Assembly: GCA_028280505.1 (NCBI GenBank)
Contig: JANQLO010000032.1
Span: forward strand, 115,051-179,050
Direction: 5' to 3'
Length of the DNA: 64,000 nt
Source of the DNA: Chromatiales bacterium
Lineage (GTDB): Bacteria > Pseudomonadota > Gammaproteobacteria > Chromatiales > Chromatiaceae
A program made the translations under genes and the position numbers. Below the pieces are notes generated by a model that worked only from the letters and a program-made list of their open reading frames with translations, did no database searches and was not told where the DNA came from. Positions within the stretch are counted from its first letter, which is position 1. Every line of letters starts with the position of its first letter. Shown one piece after another: positions 46,001-56,720 of this stretch.

Positions 46001-46044
46001 AGACGCTATGGTTAACCGCGTCAGTAGGTCCCTGGGAAGCGCCG

Positions 46045-47448
46045 ATGAAACCGAAAACGCTGTACGACAAGTTGTGGGAATCGCATGTGGTCCGCGAAGA
46101 GGCGGACGGCACGACGCTGCTTTACATCGATCGTCATCTGGTGCACGAAGTGACCTCGCCTCAGGCCTTCGAGGGTCTCAGGCTGGCCGACCGGCCGGTT
46201 TGGCGCACGGAGGCGAATCTGGCGACCGCCGATCATAATGTTCCGACTACCGATCGCAGTGCCGGGATCGCCGATCCTATTTCCCGTATCCAGGTCGAGA
46301 CGCTGGACCGGAACTGTGCCGAGTTCAAGATTACCGAATTCGGCATGCGCGACCCGCGCCAAGGTATCGTGCATGTCATGGGCCCCGAGCAAGGCGCGAC
46401 ACTGCCGGGGATGACCGTGGTCTGCGGTGATTCGCACACGTCGACCCATGGCGCCTTCGGCGCGCTGGCGCACGGTATCGGTACCTCCGAAGTCGAACAC
46501 GTATTGGCGACGCAGTGTCTGCTGCAGAAAAAATCCAAATCGATGTTGATCGTGGTCGACGGCCAGGTGGGGCCCGGTGTGACCGCCAAGGACATCGTAT
46601 TGGCGATCATCGGCAAGATCGGCACGGCCGGCGGTACCGGGTATGCGATTGAATTCAGTGGTCAGGCGATTCGAGACCTCTCGATCGAGGGACGCATGAC
46701 GGTCTGTAATATGGCGATCGAGGCCGGAGCCCGCGCCGGTTTCGTCGCCGTCGACGAGACGACCATCGACTATGTCAAAGGACGGCCGTTCGCGCCCGGT
46801 CCGGAACACTGGGGTCAGGCGGTCGAGTATTGGCGCAACTTGCACAGCGACGACGGCGCCGAGTTCGACAAAGTCGTGGTTTTACCGGCTACCGAGATTG
46901 TGCCGCAGGTTACGTGGGGTACCTCACCCGAGATGGTCGTGCCGGTTACCGGCCAAGTGCCCGATCCGGTAGAAGAGGCAGATACGGTCAAGGCCGACGG
47001 CATGCGGCGGGCTTTGGATTACATGGGCTTGGAAGCCGGCAAGCCGATCGAGCAAATCATGCTCGACAAGGTCTTTATCGGCTCGTGTACCAATTCACGT
47101 ATTGAGGATTTACGTGCGGCGGCCGATGTGGCGCGCGGGCGCAAGGTTGCGGATAACGTCAAGCAGGCTTTGGTTGTGCCGGGTTCCGGCCTGGTGAAGG
47201 CACAGGCGGAGCAAGAGGGCCTGGACAAGATTTTTGTCGAGGCCGGTTTCGAGTGGCGCGAACCGGGTTGTTCGATGTGTCTGGCAATGAACGCCGACCG
47301 GCTCGAGGCGGGCGAACGATGCGCCTCGACTTCGAACCGCAATTTCGAGGGGCGCCAGGGACAGGGTGGTCGCACCCATCTGGTGAGCCCGGCGATGGCC
47401 GCCGCGGCGGCGATTGCGGGACATTTTGTCGATGTGCGTGAGCTTTGA
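46045..47448 (+). CDS. leuC: 3-isopropylmalate dehydratase large subunit
   Basis: Aconitase-family [4Fe-4S] subunit, 467 residues, that with LeuD isomerises 2- to 3-isopropylmalate in leucine synthesis. The iron-sulfur ligands are in [12 protein letters not shown] and the CSMCLAMN pair near the C terminus; [13 protein letters not shown] is the substrate-binding signature. The start ATG follows CTGGGAAG. First gene of leuC-entericidin-leuD-leuB. Confidence 0.97.
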   Translation: MKPKTLYDKLWESHVVREEADGTTLLYIDRHLVHEVTSPQAFEGLRLADRPVWRTEANLATADHNVPTTDRSAGIADPISRIQVETLDRNCAEFKITEFGMRDPRQGIVHVMGPEQGATLPGMTVVCGDSHTSTHGAFGALAHGIGTSEVEHVLATQCLLQKKSKSMLIVVDGQVGPGVTAKDIVLAIIGKIGTAGGTGYAIEFSGQAIRDLSIEGRMTVCNMAIEAGARAGFVAVDETTIDYVKGRPFAPGPEHWGQAVEYWRNLHSDDGAEFDKVVVLPATEIVPQVTWGTSPEMVVPVTGQVPDPVEEADTVKADGMRRALDYMGLEAGKPIEQIMLDKVFIGSCTNSRIEDLRAAADVARGRKVADNVKQALVVPGSGLVKAQAEQEGLDKIFVEAGFEWREPGCSMCLAMNADRLEAGERCASTSNRNFEGRQGQGGRTHLVSPAMAAAAAIAGHFVDVREL

Positions 47449-47470
47449 ACGTTTGCGCGGAGGGCAAGTG

Positions 47471-47599
47471 ATGAAACGAACGATTGGACAGGTGCTTGGT
47501 TTGGTATTGATCGTCATGCTGAGCGGCTGCGAGACCATCAAAGGTGTCGGCCGCGATATCACCAAGGCCGGTGAGGCGATCGAGGAAGCGACGAGGTAA
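47471..47599 (+). CDS. Entericidin-like small lipoprotein
   Basis: A 42-residue lipoprotein with a lipobox LSGC (Cys20) after the hydrophobic stretch LGLVLIVM, then the entericidin tail [23 protein letters not shown] (tail noted from residue 20; helical). Entericidin A and B are a short antidote and toxin pair in E. coli; here one copy exists. It lies in the 155 bases between leuC and leuD, on the same strand, with AGGG 7-9 bases before the ATG. The longer frame from 47414 runs inside leuC and is not real. Confidence 0.88.
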   Translation: MKRTIGQVLGLVLIVMLSGCETIKGVGRDITKAGEAIEEATR

Positions 47600-47603
47600 A
47601 GCG

Positions 47604-48245
47604 ATGCAGAAGTTCGAAACCTTCAACGGCGTGGTTTGTCCGTTGGATCGCTCCAATGTCGATACCGACGCGATCATCCCCAAGCAGTTTCTGAAATCGA
47701 TCAAGCGCACCGGTTTCGGCCCGAACCTGTTTGACGAATGGCGCTATCTGGATCATGGCGAGCCGGGTATGGACAACAGTCAGCGACCGCTGAATCCGGA
47801 TTTCGTTCTGAATGACTCGCGTTATGCCGGTGCCGGTATTCTGCTGACGCGTGAGAACTTCGGTTGTGGCTCGTCGCGTGAACATGCCCCCTGGGCATTG
47901 GCGGATTACGGTTTTCGCGTGATCATTGCGCCGAGTTATGCGGACATCTTTTTCAACAACAGCTTCAAGAACGGGTTGTTGCCGATTGTTCTGAACGAAG
48001 AGACCGTCGAACGCCTGTTCAAGCTGGCGAGCGGTGACCGGGCTTTGAAGTTGACGATCGATCTCGGGGCACAGCAGATTCGCGGAGCCGATGACGAGCC
48101 GATTGGTTTTTCGGTCGACCCCTTCCGAAAACATTGCCTGCTCGAAGGCTTGGACGATATCGGGCTGACGCTTCAGCACGTCGACGACATCCGCGCCTAC
48201 GAACACCGCCGGCGTGTCGAGGCGCCATGGCTGTTTACCGACTGA
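47604..48245 (+). CDS. leuD: 3-isopropylmalate dehydratase small subunit
   Basis: 213-residue swivel subunit that joins LeuC to complete the dehydratase. The family features [20 protein letters not shown] near the N terminus, [15 protein letters not shown] in the centre and the C-terminal helical part are present. ATG 47604 is 4 bases after the entericidin stop with GAGG close by. The leuB gene follows after 91 bases. Confidence 0.97.
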   Translation: MQKFETFNGVVCPLDRSNVDTDAIIPKQFLKSIKRTGFGPNLFDEWRYLDHGEPGMDNSQRPLNPDFVLNDSRYAGAGILLTRENFGCGSSREHAPWALADYGFRVIIAPSYADIFFNNSFKNGLLPIVLNEETVERLFKLASGDRALKLTIDLGAQQIRGADDEPIGFSVDPFRKHCLLEGLDDIGLTLQHVDDIRAYEHRRRVEAPWLFTD

Positions 48246-48336
48246 ACGCGCGGCTCCCTTAATCAACGAATTGAGTATCCCACCCTTTGGCCTCTCGCCA
48301 CTGTGCGAACCCATATTGAATTGCGGAGTTGAATAC

Positions 48337-49416
48337 ATGACAAAAAGAGTTCTGATCCTGCCGGGTGACGGCATCGGCCCCGAGATCGTCGCCGAAGCGG
48401 TCAAGGTGCTCGACAAACTGGCCGGTGAGGGGCTGGCGCTCGAAATCGATGAAGGTCTGATCGGCGGTGCCGCTTATGACGCCGTCAGTACCCCATTTCC
48501 CGATGCGACGCTGGCGATGGCCAAGGAGGCCGATGCCGTCCTGCTTGGCGCTGTCGGTGGACCGAAATGGGAGCCGCTCGATATCGCCGTACGACCGGAA
48601 AAAGGCCTGCTCGGACTCCGTTCGGAACTCGGTCTGTTCTCGAATCTGCGTCCGGCGATCCTGTACGAGCAACTGGCGGATGCCTCCAGTTTACGCGCCG
48701 AGATCGTCGCCGGTCTGGATATCATGATCGTGCGCGAACTCACCGGGGGCATCTATTTCGGCCAACCACGCGGTATTCGTGAGCTGGACAATGGCGAACG
48801 CCAGGGGTTCAACACGCTGGTCTATGCCGAACACGAAATCGAGCGCATCGTGCGTTCGGCCTGTGAGATTGCCATGAAGCGGGGCAAACGTCTGTGTTCG
48901 GTCGACAAGGCCAATGTGCTCGAATGCACCGAACTGTGGCGTGAGGTCGCGATCCGGGTGGTCGAGCAGGAGTATCCGGATATCGAGTTGTCGCATATGT
49001 ACGTCGACAATGCCGCGATGCAATTGGTCAAATGGCCCAAACAGTTCGATGTGATGGTTACGACGAACATGTTCGGCGACATCCTGTCGGATGCCGCGGC
49101 GATGCTGACCGGTTCGATCGGCATGTTGCCGTCGGCTTCGTTGAACGAAAAGGGTCAGGGTATGTACGAACCGATTCACGGTTCAGCCCCGGATATCGCC
49201 GGCAAGGGGGTCGCCAATCCGCTGGCGACCATCCTGTCGGTCGCCATGATGTTGCGTTACAGCCTGGATGAGGCGGCTATGGCGGATCGTATCGAGGCCG
49301 CGGTGGTCCGCGTGCTGGACCGGGGCCTGCGGACCCCCGACATCATGTCCGAAGGCATGATTGAAGTGAACTGCGAAGGTATGGGCGATGCGGTGGTAGA
49401 GGCATTGTCGGCATAA
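48337..49416 (+). CDS. leuB: 3-isopropylmalate dehydrogenase
   Basis: NAD-dependent, decarboxylating dehydrogenase, third leucine enzyme. 359 residues. [20 protein letters not shown] starts the protein; [20 protein letters not shown] and the C-terminal [14 protein letters not shown] motif are standard. ATG 48337 is the family start; the upstream frame from 48214 enters leuD. A methyltransferase gene often present between leuD and leuB in Pseudomonas is absent. Confidence 0.97.
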   Translation: MTKRVLILPGDGIGPEIVAEAVKVLDKLAGEGLALEIDEGLIGGAAYDAVSTPFPDATLAMAKEADAVLLGAVGGPKWEPLDIAVRPEKGLLGLRSELGLFSNLRPAILYEQLADASSLRAEIVAGLDIMIVRELTGGIYFGQPRGIRELDNGERQGFNTLVYAEHEIERIVRSACEIAMKRGKRLCSVDKANVLECTELWREVAIRVVEQEYPDIELSHMYVDNAAMQLVKWPKQFDVMVTTNMFGDILSDAAAMLTGSIGMLPSASLNEKGQGMYEPIHGSAPDIAGKGVANPLATILSVAMMLRYSLDEAAMADRIEAAVVRVLDRGLRTPDIMSEGMIEVNCEGMGDAVVEALSA

Positions 49417-49476
49417 CGGGCGCCGGCGCACGATGTCGGCGGTATAACGGGTTAATCGAACGAGAAGGTTGGTCGG

Positions 49477-50592
49477 ATGAAAAGAGTCGGATTTGTAGGT
49501 TGGCGCGGCATGGTTGGCTCGGTGCTGATGGATCGTATGCGCGAGGAGAACGATTTTGCGCAAATCGACGAGCCGGTGTTTTTCACCACTTCGCAGACCG
49601 GGCAGTCCGGTCCCGATATCGGCAAGCCGGTACCGGCATTGAAAGATGCGACCGATATCAACGAACTGAGACAAATGGACGCGATCGTCACCTGCCAGGG
49701 TGGTGATTACACCAAACGGGTGTTTGCGGATCTTCGGGGTTCCGGTTGGCAAGGCTACTGGATCGATGCGGCATCTGCCCTACGCATGGACGACGCGGCG
49801 ACCATCGTTCTCGATCCGGTCAACATGTCGGTAATCGAACAGGCGCTGACCGATGGCCGCAAGGACTTCATCGGCGGCAATTGCACGGTCAGCTTGATGC
49901 TCATGGGGCTTGGCGGGCTGTTCAATGCCGATTTGGTCGAGTGGGCAACGTCCATGACCTATCAGGCGGCATCGGGTGCAGGCGCCAAAAATATGCGCGA
50001 ATTGCTCTCGCAAATGGGTGTTTTGCGCGATAGCGTCTCAACGTTACTCGACGATCCCTCTTCGGCGATTCTCGATATCGATCGGAGGGTGACCGATCAG
50101 CTGCGTGACGAAGCCTTTCCGATCGATAATTTCGGTGTGCCGCTTGCCGGCAGTTTGATCCCCTGGATCGACGTCGCGCTCGAAAACGGCCAGAGTAAGG
50201 AAGAATGGAAGGCCGTGTCCGAGACAAACAAGATCCTCGGGCGTTCGGGCAACCCGATCCCACTCGATGGCACTTGTGTGCGGATCGGTGCGATGCGCAG
50301 CCATAGCCAGGCGTTAACGATCAAGCTGAAAAAGGACGTGCCCATCGACGAGATCGAACAGATCATCGATGAGGCGAATGCATGGTCGAAAGTGATACCG
50401 AACGATCGAGAACAGACGGTTCGGGAACTCACGCCGGCGAAGGTTACCGGTACGCTTGGCATACCGGTCGGTCGTCTGCGCAAGATGAATCTCGGTGACG
50501 AGTACCTCAATGCATTCACCGTCGGTGATCAACTACTCTGGGGTGCGGCCGAGCCGCTTCGGCGTATGCTCGGCATCTTGCTTCGGCAGTGA
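49477..50592 (+). CDS. asd: Aspartate-semialdehyde dehydrogenase
   Basis: NADP-dependent enzyme that reduces aspartyl phosphate to the semialdehyde, common precursor of lysine, diaminopimelate, methionine and threonine. 371 residues, E. coli-type: starts [15 protein letters not shown], active Cys136 in [10 protein letters not shown], and the [11 protein letters not shown] histidine region. The extra Usg (asd-like) gene that often precedes fimV in Pseudomonas is not seen. A stem-loop follows the gene. Confidence 0.97.
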   Translation: MKRVGFVGWRGMVGSVLMDRMREENDFAQIDEPVFFTTSQTGQSGPDIGKPVPALKDATDINELRQMDAIVTCQGGDYTKRVFADLRGSGWQGYWIDAASALRMDDAATIVLDPVNMSVIEQALTDGRKDFIGGNCTVSLMLMGLGGLFNADLVEWATSMTYQAASGAGAKNMRELLSQMGVLRDSVSTLLDDPSSAILDIDRRVTDQLRDEAFPIDNFGVPLAGSLIPWIDVALENGQSKEEWKAVSETNKILGRSGNPIPLDGTCVRIGAMRSHSQALTIKLKKDVPIDEIEQIIDEANAWSKVIPNDREQTVRELTPAKVTGTLGIPVGRLRKMNLGDEYLNAFTVGDQLLWGAAEPLRRMLGILLRQ

Positions 50593-50625
50593 TCCCGTTC
50601 ACAGCTTGCCCGCTAAATAGGAAAA

Positions 50626-50658
50626 AAAGCCGCGTCGCTATTTCAGTCGCACGGCTTT
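50626..50658 (+). terminator. Possible terminator of asd
   Basis: Inverted repeat AAAGCCG (50626-50632) / CGGCTTT (50652-50658) with a partly paired loop, preceded by seven A's and 33 bases after the asd stop. The T run after it is short (TTTCT), so strength is doubtful. Confidence 0.5.
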
Positions 50659-50673
50659 CTGCCGTTACTAGCG

Positions 50674-50702
50674 TTGGTAGAAACCCTTGACTCGGCTATA
50701 GT
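50674..50702 (+). promoter_or_regulatory. Likely sigma-70 promoter of fimV
   Basis: TTGGTA (50674-50679), exact 17-base spacer, TATAGT (50697-50702): five-of-six and four-of-six matches to consensus. It is 104 bases before the fimV ATG and after the asd terminator, a sensible place for the first promoter of the fimV-truA-trp run. Confidence 0.5.
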
Positions 50703-50805
50703 TAGGCCGAAATAAATTCATCGATTTAATTGGTTGCGCTCTTCGGTTCAGGAAAAGGCCGGGTAGCCATGAAATCGGGGCGGAACGGCACCTGAGGGAG
50801 GATTC

Positions 50806-53800
50806 ATGGTCCGCAAGTTGGCGTTAGCGGTCTCATTGGCATTGGGAACACTCAGTGTCCCGGTACATGCATTGGGACTGGGCGAGTTAAGCTCCAAATC
50901 CACGCTCAATCAGAACTTCAGGGGCGATATCGCTCTACTGTCGGTGCAGCCGGATGAGCTCGACTCGATACGCGTTAAACTGGCCGATCCCGATGCATTC
51001 GAACGTGCCGGTGTCGAGCGTCCGTTCTATCTTTCGCTGTTGAAATTTGAACCGACGGTTAACGCGGGCGGTAAAACTGTTGTACGGGTAACCTCCGAGT
51101 TTCCGATCCGTGAGCCTTTTCTGAACTTTCTGGTCGAAATCAACTGGCCTAACGGTCGTTTGTTGCGTGAATACACCGTGCTGCTCGATCCGCCGGTCAC
51201 GACGATGCGGCGTTCGCCAACGGTGACGCCGGCAGCGCGGACTGCGGCACCTGTCGCGACTCCGGCACCGGCAGCGCCATCGCGCAGCGCGGCGCCGGTA
51301 AAGGCACAATCGGCGCCGGTGCCGGTCGCGCCGGCCGTAGCTGCCGCGCCGGGTCAGTACGGCCCGGTCAAGGCCAACGATACCGCCTGGCGCATCGCCG
51401 GCCGGTTGCGCCCCGAAGGCGTAAGCATGGAACAAATGATGATGGCCTTGTTGGCGGCCAACCCGGAGGCCTTCATCAACGGCAATATCAATCGCCTGAA
51501 GCGAGGCAAGATTTTGCGTGTGCCGGCTTTGGCCGAGATTCAGGAGATCACCCGTCAGCAGGCCCGTCAGGCCTACCGCGAACAACAGGATCAATGGTTG
51601 GCACGTCGCGATGCCAAGTTGCAGGAACGCGCGGCGCGTGCCGTCAGTACTGACGTCCAGCCGTCCGTCGACGAAGGTGCAAGCGACGACCAATTACGGA
51701 TTGCCACAGCGCGACCGGATGGGGAAGGTGAGGCCGGTGCCAGCGAAGACGACGCTGTATCGCCTACTGCCAACGATCTCAAATCGCGTTTGATGGTCGC
51801 ACGGGAAAATGCCGAGACCTCGCGTCAAGAGGCCGAGACACTGCGCTCGCAGGTCGATGACCTCGAGGTCCGCCTGCGCGACATGCAAAAACTGCTGAGT
51901 CTCAAGGACGAGCAACTGGCCCAGCTCCAGGACCGTATGGCTGCCGATGCCATGGTTGCGGACGAAACGCCGGCCGAGCCAATCGAAGCGACTACCGATG
52001 AAGCGCCGGTGGCCGAGGAATCTGAAGCGGCCGATGTTCAATTGGTTAACCAGGCCGGCACCGAAGCCCCGGTTGGCGATGACGTCGACCCTGTAGAACA
52101 GGCGATGGCCGAAGCCGAAGCAGCGACAGAGGAGTCTACAGCTGCCGAATCGGAAGCGACCGAGATCATCGTCGAGCCGGCTTCACCCTCCGGTCTCGAT
52201 CCGGATTTCCTTGTCGCCGACATTCCGCCGCAGGTCGATCCCAACGCCATCGTTGAACGAACCATGGCCGTAGATACGGACCCGGCGGGTGAGGAATTGG
52301 TTATCGGTGATGATGCGGTGCCCGCCGAGATCGTGATCGGCGAAGACATCGATGGCGCGGCTGCGTCTGAAGAACCCGTTGCCGAGCTTGCTATCGAGCC
52401 GGCGCCGGGCACTGCCCCAGACCCGTCCGAGCCTGCGGCCGACCCCGAACCGCAGGCTGCCGTTGCGATGAACACCCCCACGGCGGATCGCGCATCTTCC
52501 CCGCTGGTACCGACTGCGCTGGCCGGTATGGTCGAGAAGAATATCGTCCCGATTGCCGGCGGTACCGTATTGTTGCTGGGTCTGATCGGTTGGTTGGTGA
52601 CGCGGGGTCGGAGCAAGGCCGATCAGGACAATGATCTGCAATTGGCTGCGGCGGGTGCGCCTGCGGCTGAAATGCCGGCTGCGGATCTCGAGGTGCCGGC
52701 GGTGGATCAGCCGGTGCCGAACGATACGTTATCCGATCTCCCCGACAGCGCCTTCCTGGACGAATTTTCGCCCAGCGATATCAATGCGTTGCAGGACGAA
52801 ACCGGTGAAGTCGATCCGGTATCCGAGGCCGATGTGTATATCGCCTACGGTCGTTACCAGCAGGCTGAAGACCTACTGCGCCAAGCCATGGAACGTGAGC
52901 CGGATCGCCTTGCACTGAAGCACAAATTGCTCGAAGTTCACTATGCAACACGTAATGCCGGGGCTTTCACGACGCTGGCGCAGGCAATGGTCGATGCCGG
53001 CCAAGACACGGTGGATGAGGAAGCCTGGGTACGAGCCCAGGATATGGGACGCGAGTTGGTGCCGGATCACCCACTTTTCGAGTCGAAGGATGGTGGCGAT
53101 CTGGGCGCGGCCGGAATGGCTGCGGCGGCTGCCGTTGCCGGTGCGGCAGCAGCGGATACCGTCGACGACGATACCCTTTCGTTGGATGGTCTCGATCTCT
53201 CGGACCTATCCGAGTTAAGCGATGAATACGAGCCCGATAAAGATCCGGTGGAGAATCTCGATTCGAGCTCAGAAGTATCAATCTCGCTTGACCTGGACGA
53301 TAGTCTGGAGAACGTCGAACCCATTACGGCCGATGCGTCTCAAACGCAGGAAACGCCCGAGTCGATCTCTCTGGATGAACTGGAATCGCTCGATTTCGAA
53401 TTGCCCGAGGCCGAGAGTAGCAAGCCCACGACGGACGACAGCTCGTTCGATCTGAGCAGCGAGACCCTGGATCTCGATACCATGATGGCCGAGGCCGAAG
53501 CTGCGGTCGATGGCGCCGATTCGACCACGAGTCTCGAGTCCGAGTTCAGTGCCGACGAGCTCCAGGCGCAGCTCGACGAACTCAGCGACCTTTCGGTACT
53601 GGATTCCGGCCTGGGCGAATCGCAGCAGCAGACAAGCGAACCCGCGGCGGCGCTGGGTCTCGACCTCGAGGATGTGAGCGAGGTCAGCGATGATCTGAAC
53701 ACACCGCTCGAACTCGATACCGCGTTCGAAACCGCGGAACCCGATGTTCAGGGTGACGAGGTGTTGGATCTGGATCTTGGCGAGTCAAACGACAGCGCGA

Positions 53801-53958
53801 TCGGTGAAGATGACGTCGCGACCAAGCTCGATCTTGCACGTGCCTATGTCGAAATGGGCGATGAAGAAGGTGCGCGCAGCATCCTCGAAGAGGTGCTTGC
53901 CGAGGGGAACGCCGAGCAGAAGAGCGATGCCGAGAAGCTGATCGCCGATCTCGCTTGA
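50806..53958 (+). CDS. fimV: FimV polar-scaffold protein
   Basis: A 1050-residue inner-membrane protein that organises type IV pili and the cell pole in Pseudomonas. Signal peptide about 1-22, conserved FimV N-terminal domain (LGLGELSSKSTLNQNF, then the region to about 130), a proline/alanine-rich linker, a LysM-like peptidoglycan-binding segment about 183-240, a coiled coil about 325-370, one membrane helix near 580 (PIAGGTVLLLGLIGWLV), then a long acidic cytoplasmic tail with TPR-like repeats and a C-terminal FimV motif (ATKLDLARAYVEMGD). Start is ATG 50806 after GGGAGGAT. Position before truA matches Pseudomonas. Confidence 0.93.
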   Translation: MVRKLALAVSLALGTLSVPVHALGLGELSSKSTLNQNFRGDIALLSVQPDELDSIRVKLADPDAFERAGVERPFYLSLLKFEPTVNAGGKTVVRVTSEFPIREPFLNFLVEINWPNGRLLREYTVLLDPPVTTMRRSPTVTPAARTAAPVATPAPAAPSRSAAPVKAQSAPVPVAPAVAAAPGQYGPVKANDTAWRIAGRLRPEGVSMEQMMMALLAANPEAFINGNINRLKRGKILRVPALAEIQEITRQQARQAYREQQDQWLARRDAKLQERAARAVSTDVQPSVDEGASDDQLRIATARPDGEGEAGASEDDAVSPTANDLKSRLMVARENAETSRQEAETLRSQVDDLEVRLRDMQKLLSLKDEQLAQLQDRMAADAMVADETPAEPIEATTDEAPVAEESEAADVQLVNQAGTEAPVGDDVDPVEQAMAEAEAATEESTAAESEATEIIVEPASPSGLDPDFLVADIPPQVDPNAIVERTMAVDTDPAGEELVIGDDAVPAEIVIGEDIDGAAASEEPVAELAIEPAPGTAPDPSEPAADPEPQAAVAMNTPTADRASSPLVPTALAGMVEKNIVPIAGGTVLLLGLIGWLVTRGRSKADQDNDLQLAAAGAPAAEMPAADLEVPAVDQPVPNDTLSDLPDSAFLDEFSPSDINALQDETGEVDPVSEADVYIAYGRYQQAEDLLRQAMEREPDRLALKHKLLEVHYATRNAGAFTTLAQAMVDAGQDTVDEEAWVRAQDMGRELVPDHPLFESKDGGDLGAAGMAAAAAVAGAAAADTVDDDTLSLDGLDLSDLSELSDEYEPDKDPVENLDSSSEVSISLDLDDSLENVEPITADASQTQETPESISLDELESLDFELPEAESSKPTTDDSSFDLSSETLDLDTMMAEAEAAVDGADSTTSLESEFSADELQAQLDELSDLSVLDSGLGESQQQTSEPAAALGLDLEDVSEVSDDLNTPLELDTAFETAEPDVQGDEVLDLDLGESNDSAIGEDDVATKLDLARAYVEMGDEEGARSILEEVLAEGNAEQKSDAEKLIADLA

Positions 53959-54013
53959 TGGCCTGAGCGACCGGGGTCTTGCGGTTACCGCGACACCGGC
54001 GGTCGACAAGCTT

Positions 54014-54808
54014 ATGCGTATCGCACTGGGTATCGAATACGACGGCAGTGGTTTCAAGGGCTGGCAACTGCAACGACCCGGTGTACGTACCGTGCAGGGC
54101 GAGTTGGAAGCCGCCCTGGCCAAAGTCGCTGCACACCCGGTGCGACTGAGCTGTGCCGGACGCACCGATACCGGGGTTCATGCGATCGGTCAGGTCGCGC
54201 ACTTCGACACCGCTGCCGCACGCGAGCCGCGCAATTGGGTACTCGGCTGCAACGTCAATCTTCCGCCGGATATTGCCGTCCACTGGGCCAGACCGGTCGC
54301 CGACGATTTTCACGCCCGATTTTTGGCTCAGGCGCGCAGCTATCGCTATCTAATCCTGAATCGTCCGACCCGCAGCGCCTTGTTGACCGGGCGGGCGACC
54401 TGGGTCCATCGGCCGCTCGATGCGGATGTCATGCATCTGGCCGGGGAGGCTTTGGTCGGAACCCACGATTTCTCCAGCTATCGTGCGTTGGGCTGCCAGG
54501 CCAAAAGTCCGGTGCGAACCTTGCACAGTTTGAGCGTCAAACGGCACGACGACATGATCGAACTGCGGGTGCATGCGAATGCCTTTCTGCACCATATGAT
54601 CCGTAACATCGCGGGCGTTTTGATGGCAATCGGTCGCGGTGAAAGGCCACCGAACTGGGCGGCCGAGGTATTGGCATTGCGTGATCGAACCCTGGGTGGA
54701 GTGACGGCACCGCCGGACGGGCTTTATTTCGAACGTGTCTGGTACCCGGAGGAACACGCGATTCCGGTACCGCCGATGTTTCCTCTATTTTACGCTACCG
54801 ATCGCTGA
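54014..54808 (+). CDS. truA: tRNA pseudouridine(38-40) synthase
   Basis: Isomerises uridines 38, 39 and 40 in the anticodon stem of many tRNAs. 264 residues, usual size. The catalytic aspartate is Asp52 in CAGRTDTGVHA; the RNA-binding basic segments and the domain-closing region LHHMIRNIAGVLMAIG are present. It follows fimV by 55 bases and precedes trpF, an order kept in Pseudomonas. Probably in the same transcript as fimV. Confidence 0.96.
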   Translation: MRIALGIEYDGSGFKGWQLQRPGVRTVQGELEAALAKVAAHPVRLSCAGRTDTGVHAIGQVAHFDTAAAREPRNWVLGCNVNLPPDIAVHWARPVADDFHARFLAQARSYRYLILNRPTRSALLTGRATWVHRPLDADVMHLAGEALVGTHDFSSYRALGCQAKSPVRTLHSLSVKRHDDMIELRVHANAFLHHMIRNIAGVLMAIGRGERPPNWAAEVLALRDRTLGGVTAPPDGLYFERVWYPEEHAIPVPPMFPLFYATDR

Positions 54809-54861
54809 CGCGGACAAATCACAGTCTCGCAGGCGTTAAATCGTTGCCCGATTGCGTCATA

Positions 54862-54884
54862 ATCGCCTATTGGTTTAAGGCGAT
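54862..54884 (+). other. Stem-loop in the trpF leader
   Basis: ATCGCCT (54862-54868), 9-base loop, AGGCGAT (54878-54884): a perfect 7-bp hairpin ending 11 bases before the trpF ATG, close to its AGG ribosome site. No leader peptide rich in Trp codons is present, so this is not a classical trp attenuator. Confidence 0.38.
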
Positions 54885-54895
54885 ATAGGTTAATC

Positions 54896-55519
54896 ATGCG
54901 AACGCGGGTTAAGATCTGCGGTCTCACGCGCGAACAGGATGTCGAGGCGGCGGTGGGTGCCGGTGCCGATGCCCTTGGCTTCGTGTTTTACGGCCCCAGC
55001 CCGCGTAATGTCTCGATCGCCAAGGCCGTTGAGCTGGTAAAAGGGCTGCCGCCCTATGTGACCAGCGTTGCCCTGTTTGTCAACGCTGCGGCCGACGAAA
55101 TCGCCCGCGTCGTCGATGAAGTCGGTATCGACTTACTGCAGTTCCACGGTGATGAGCCGCCGGAGTTCTGTGACACGCACGGATGCCCCTGGATGCGTGC
55201 GCTGAGGATGCGACCCGAGGTCGATCCGCTTGCAGAGGCCGGGCGTTTTGGCGCCGCGCGTGGTCTGCTGCTGGATGCCTATCGCCCGGGTGTGCCGGGA
55301 GGCACCGGTGAGACCTTCGACTGGGCACGCATACCGGCTGATCTGGCGTCGCGTATCGTGCTTGCCGGAGGGCTCACGCCAAGCAATGTCCGCCAAGCGG
55401 TAAGGCAGGTTCGACCCTATGGCGTCGACGTCAGCGGCGGGGTCGAGTCGGACAAGGGCATCAAGGACGCCGAAAAGATCAAGGCCTTCATCGAAGAGGT
55501 ACGTCATGCAGAACAATGA
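54896..55519 (+). CDS. trpF: Phosphoribosylanthranilate isomerase
   Basis: Third step after anthranilate in tryptophan synthesis: isomerises N-(5-phosphoribosyl)anthranilate. 207-residue single-domain TIM barrel, starting [11 protein letters not shown] (active Cys-Gly stretch). [19 protein letters not shown] is the phosphate-loop region and GVDVSGGVE closes the barrel. It overlaps trpB by 14 bases. A stem-loop is in its leader. Separate from trpC, as in Pseudomonas. Confidence 0.96.
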   Translation: MRTRVKICGLTREQDVEAAVGAGADALGFVFYGPSPRNVSIAKAVELVKGLPPYVTSVALFVNAAADEIARVVDEVGIDLLQFHGDEPPEFCDTHGCPWMRALRMRPEVDPLAEAGRFGAARGLLLDAYRPGVPGGTGETFDWARIPADLASRIVLAGGLTPSNVRQAVRQVRPYGVDVSGGVESDKGIKDAEKIKAFIEEVRHAEQ

Positions 55520-56720
55520 AAACCGGTTGAGCGATCTGCCGGACGAGTCGGGTCATTTTGGCCCTTACGGCGGTGTATTCGTTGCCGAGACCCTGATGGA
55601 GCCGCTGGACGAGCTTCGGCTGGCCTATGAGAAGTATCTCAAGGATCCGCAGTTTGTGGCGGAACTGGATGCCGATCTACAGCACTATGTGGGGCGTCCG
55701 TCGCCGATCTACCACGCGGAACGTCTCAGCCGAGAACTGGGTGGTGCGCAGATCTATCTGAAACGTGAAGATCTCAACCATACCGGTGCTCATAAGGTAA
55801 ACAACACCATTGGTCAGGCCTTGTTGGCCAAGCGCATGGGCAAGACCCGTATCATCGCGGAGACCGGTGCCGGACAACATGGCGTTGCGTCGGCCACCGT
55901 CGCTGCGCGGCTGGGCCTGGAATGCGTGGTTTATATGGGCGAGGTCGATGTCGCCCGTCAGGAGGCCAATGTTTACCGCATGCGTCTGCTGGGCGCCGAG
56001 GTGCGATCGGTATCGTCCGGTTCCAAGACCTTGAAAGATGCGCTCAACGAGGCGATGCGCGATTGGGTGACCCATGTCGACGACACCTTCTACATCATCG
56101 GTACGGTCGCCGGGCCGCATCCCTATCCGGCGATGGTACGTGACTTTCAGGCGGTGATCGGGCGCGAGTCGCGCGAGCAAATCCAGCGGATGACCGGCCG
56201 TCTGCCGGACGCTCTGATCGCCTGTGTCGGTGGCGGTTCGAATGCGATCGGGCTTTTCTACCCCTTTATCGAGGACACCTCGGTGGCGATCTACGGCGTG
56301 GAAGCCGCCGGCGACGGACTCGACACCGGTCGGCATGCCGCCCCCTTGTGCGCCGGTACGCCGGGTGTGTTGCACGGCAACCGAACTTATTTGATGGAGG
56401 ACCGTGACGGCCAGATCATCGAAACCCATTCGGTATCGGCCGGGTTGGACTATCCGGGTGTCGGTCCGGAACATGCGTGGCTCAAAGACAGCGGACGGGC
56501 AAACTATGTTGCGGTCACCGATGACGAAGCGCTTGAAGCATTTCACCGTTTGACCCGCACCGAGGGTATCATTCCGGCCCTCGAATCCAGCCATGCGATT
56601 GCCTGGGCCGCCAAGATGGCGCCGCAGATGGACAAGGATCAGATCATACTGATCAATCTTTCAGGGCGTGGCGACAAAGATATGCACACCGTGGCAGCAC
56701 GAGAAGGTTTGAAGATATGA
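55506..56720 (+). CDS. trpB: Tryptophan synthase beta chain
   Basis: PLP enzyme that condenses indole with serine; forms an alpha2-beta2 complex with TrpA. 404 residues. PLP lysine is Lys97 in HTGAHKVNN. The GAGQHGVA phosphate motif, the [10 protein letters not shown] loop and the final SGRGDKDM segment are conserved. It starts inside trpF (14-base overlap) and overlaps trpA by 4 bases. In Pseudomonas trpBA lies elsewhere; here it is inserted between trpF and accD. Confidence 0.98.
   Translation: MQNNENRLSDLPDESGHFGPYGGVFVAETLMEPLDELRLAYEKYLKDPQFVAELDADLQHYVGRPSPIYHAERLSRELGGAQIYLKREDLNHTGAHKVNNTIGQALLAKRMGKTRIIAETGAGQHGVASATVAARLGLECVVYMGEVDVARQEANVYRMRLLGAEVRSVSSGSKTLKDALNEAMRDWVTHVDDTFYIIGTVAGPHPYPAMVRDFQAVIGRESREQIQRMTGRLPDALIACVGGGSNAIGLFYPFIEDTSVAIYGVEAAGDGLDTGRHAAPLCAGTPGVLHGNRTYLMEDRDGQIIETHSVSAGLDYPGVGPEHAWLKDSGRANYVAVTDDEALEAFHRLTRTEGIIPALESSHAIAWAAKMAPQMDKDQIILINLSGRGDKDMHTVAAREGLKI

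Noticed and set aside
54809..54895. trp attenuator before trpF
   Set aside because: There is a hairpin but no leader peptide with Trp codons and no T run after the stem.
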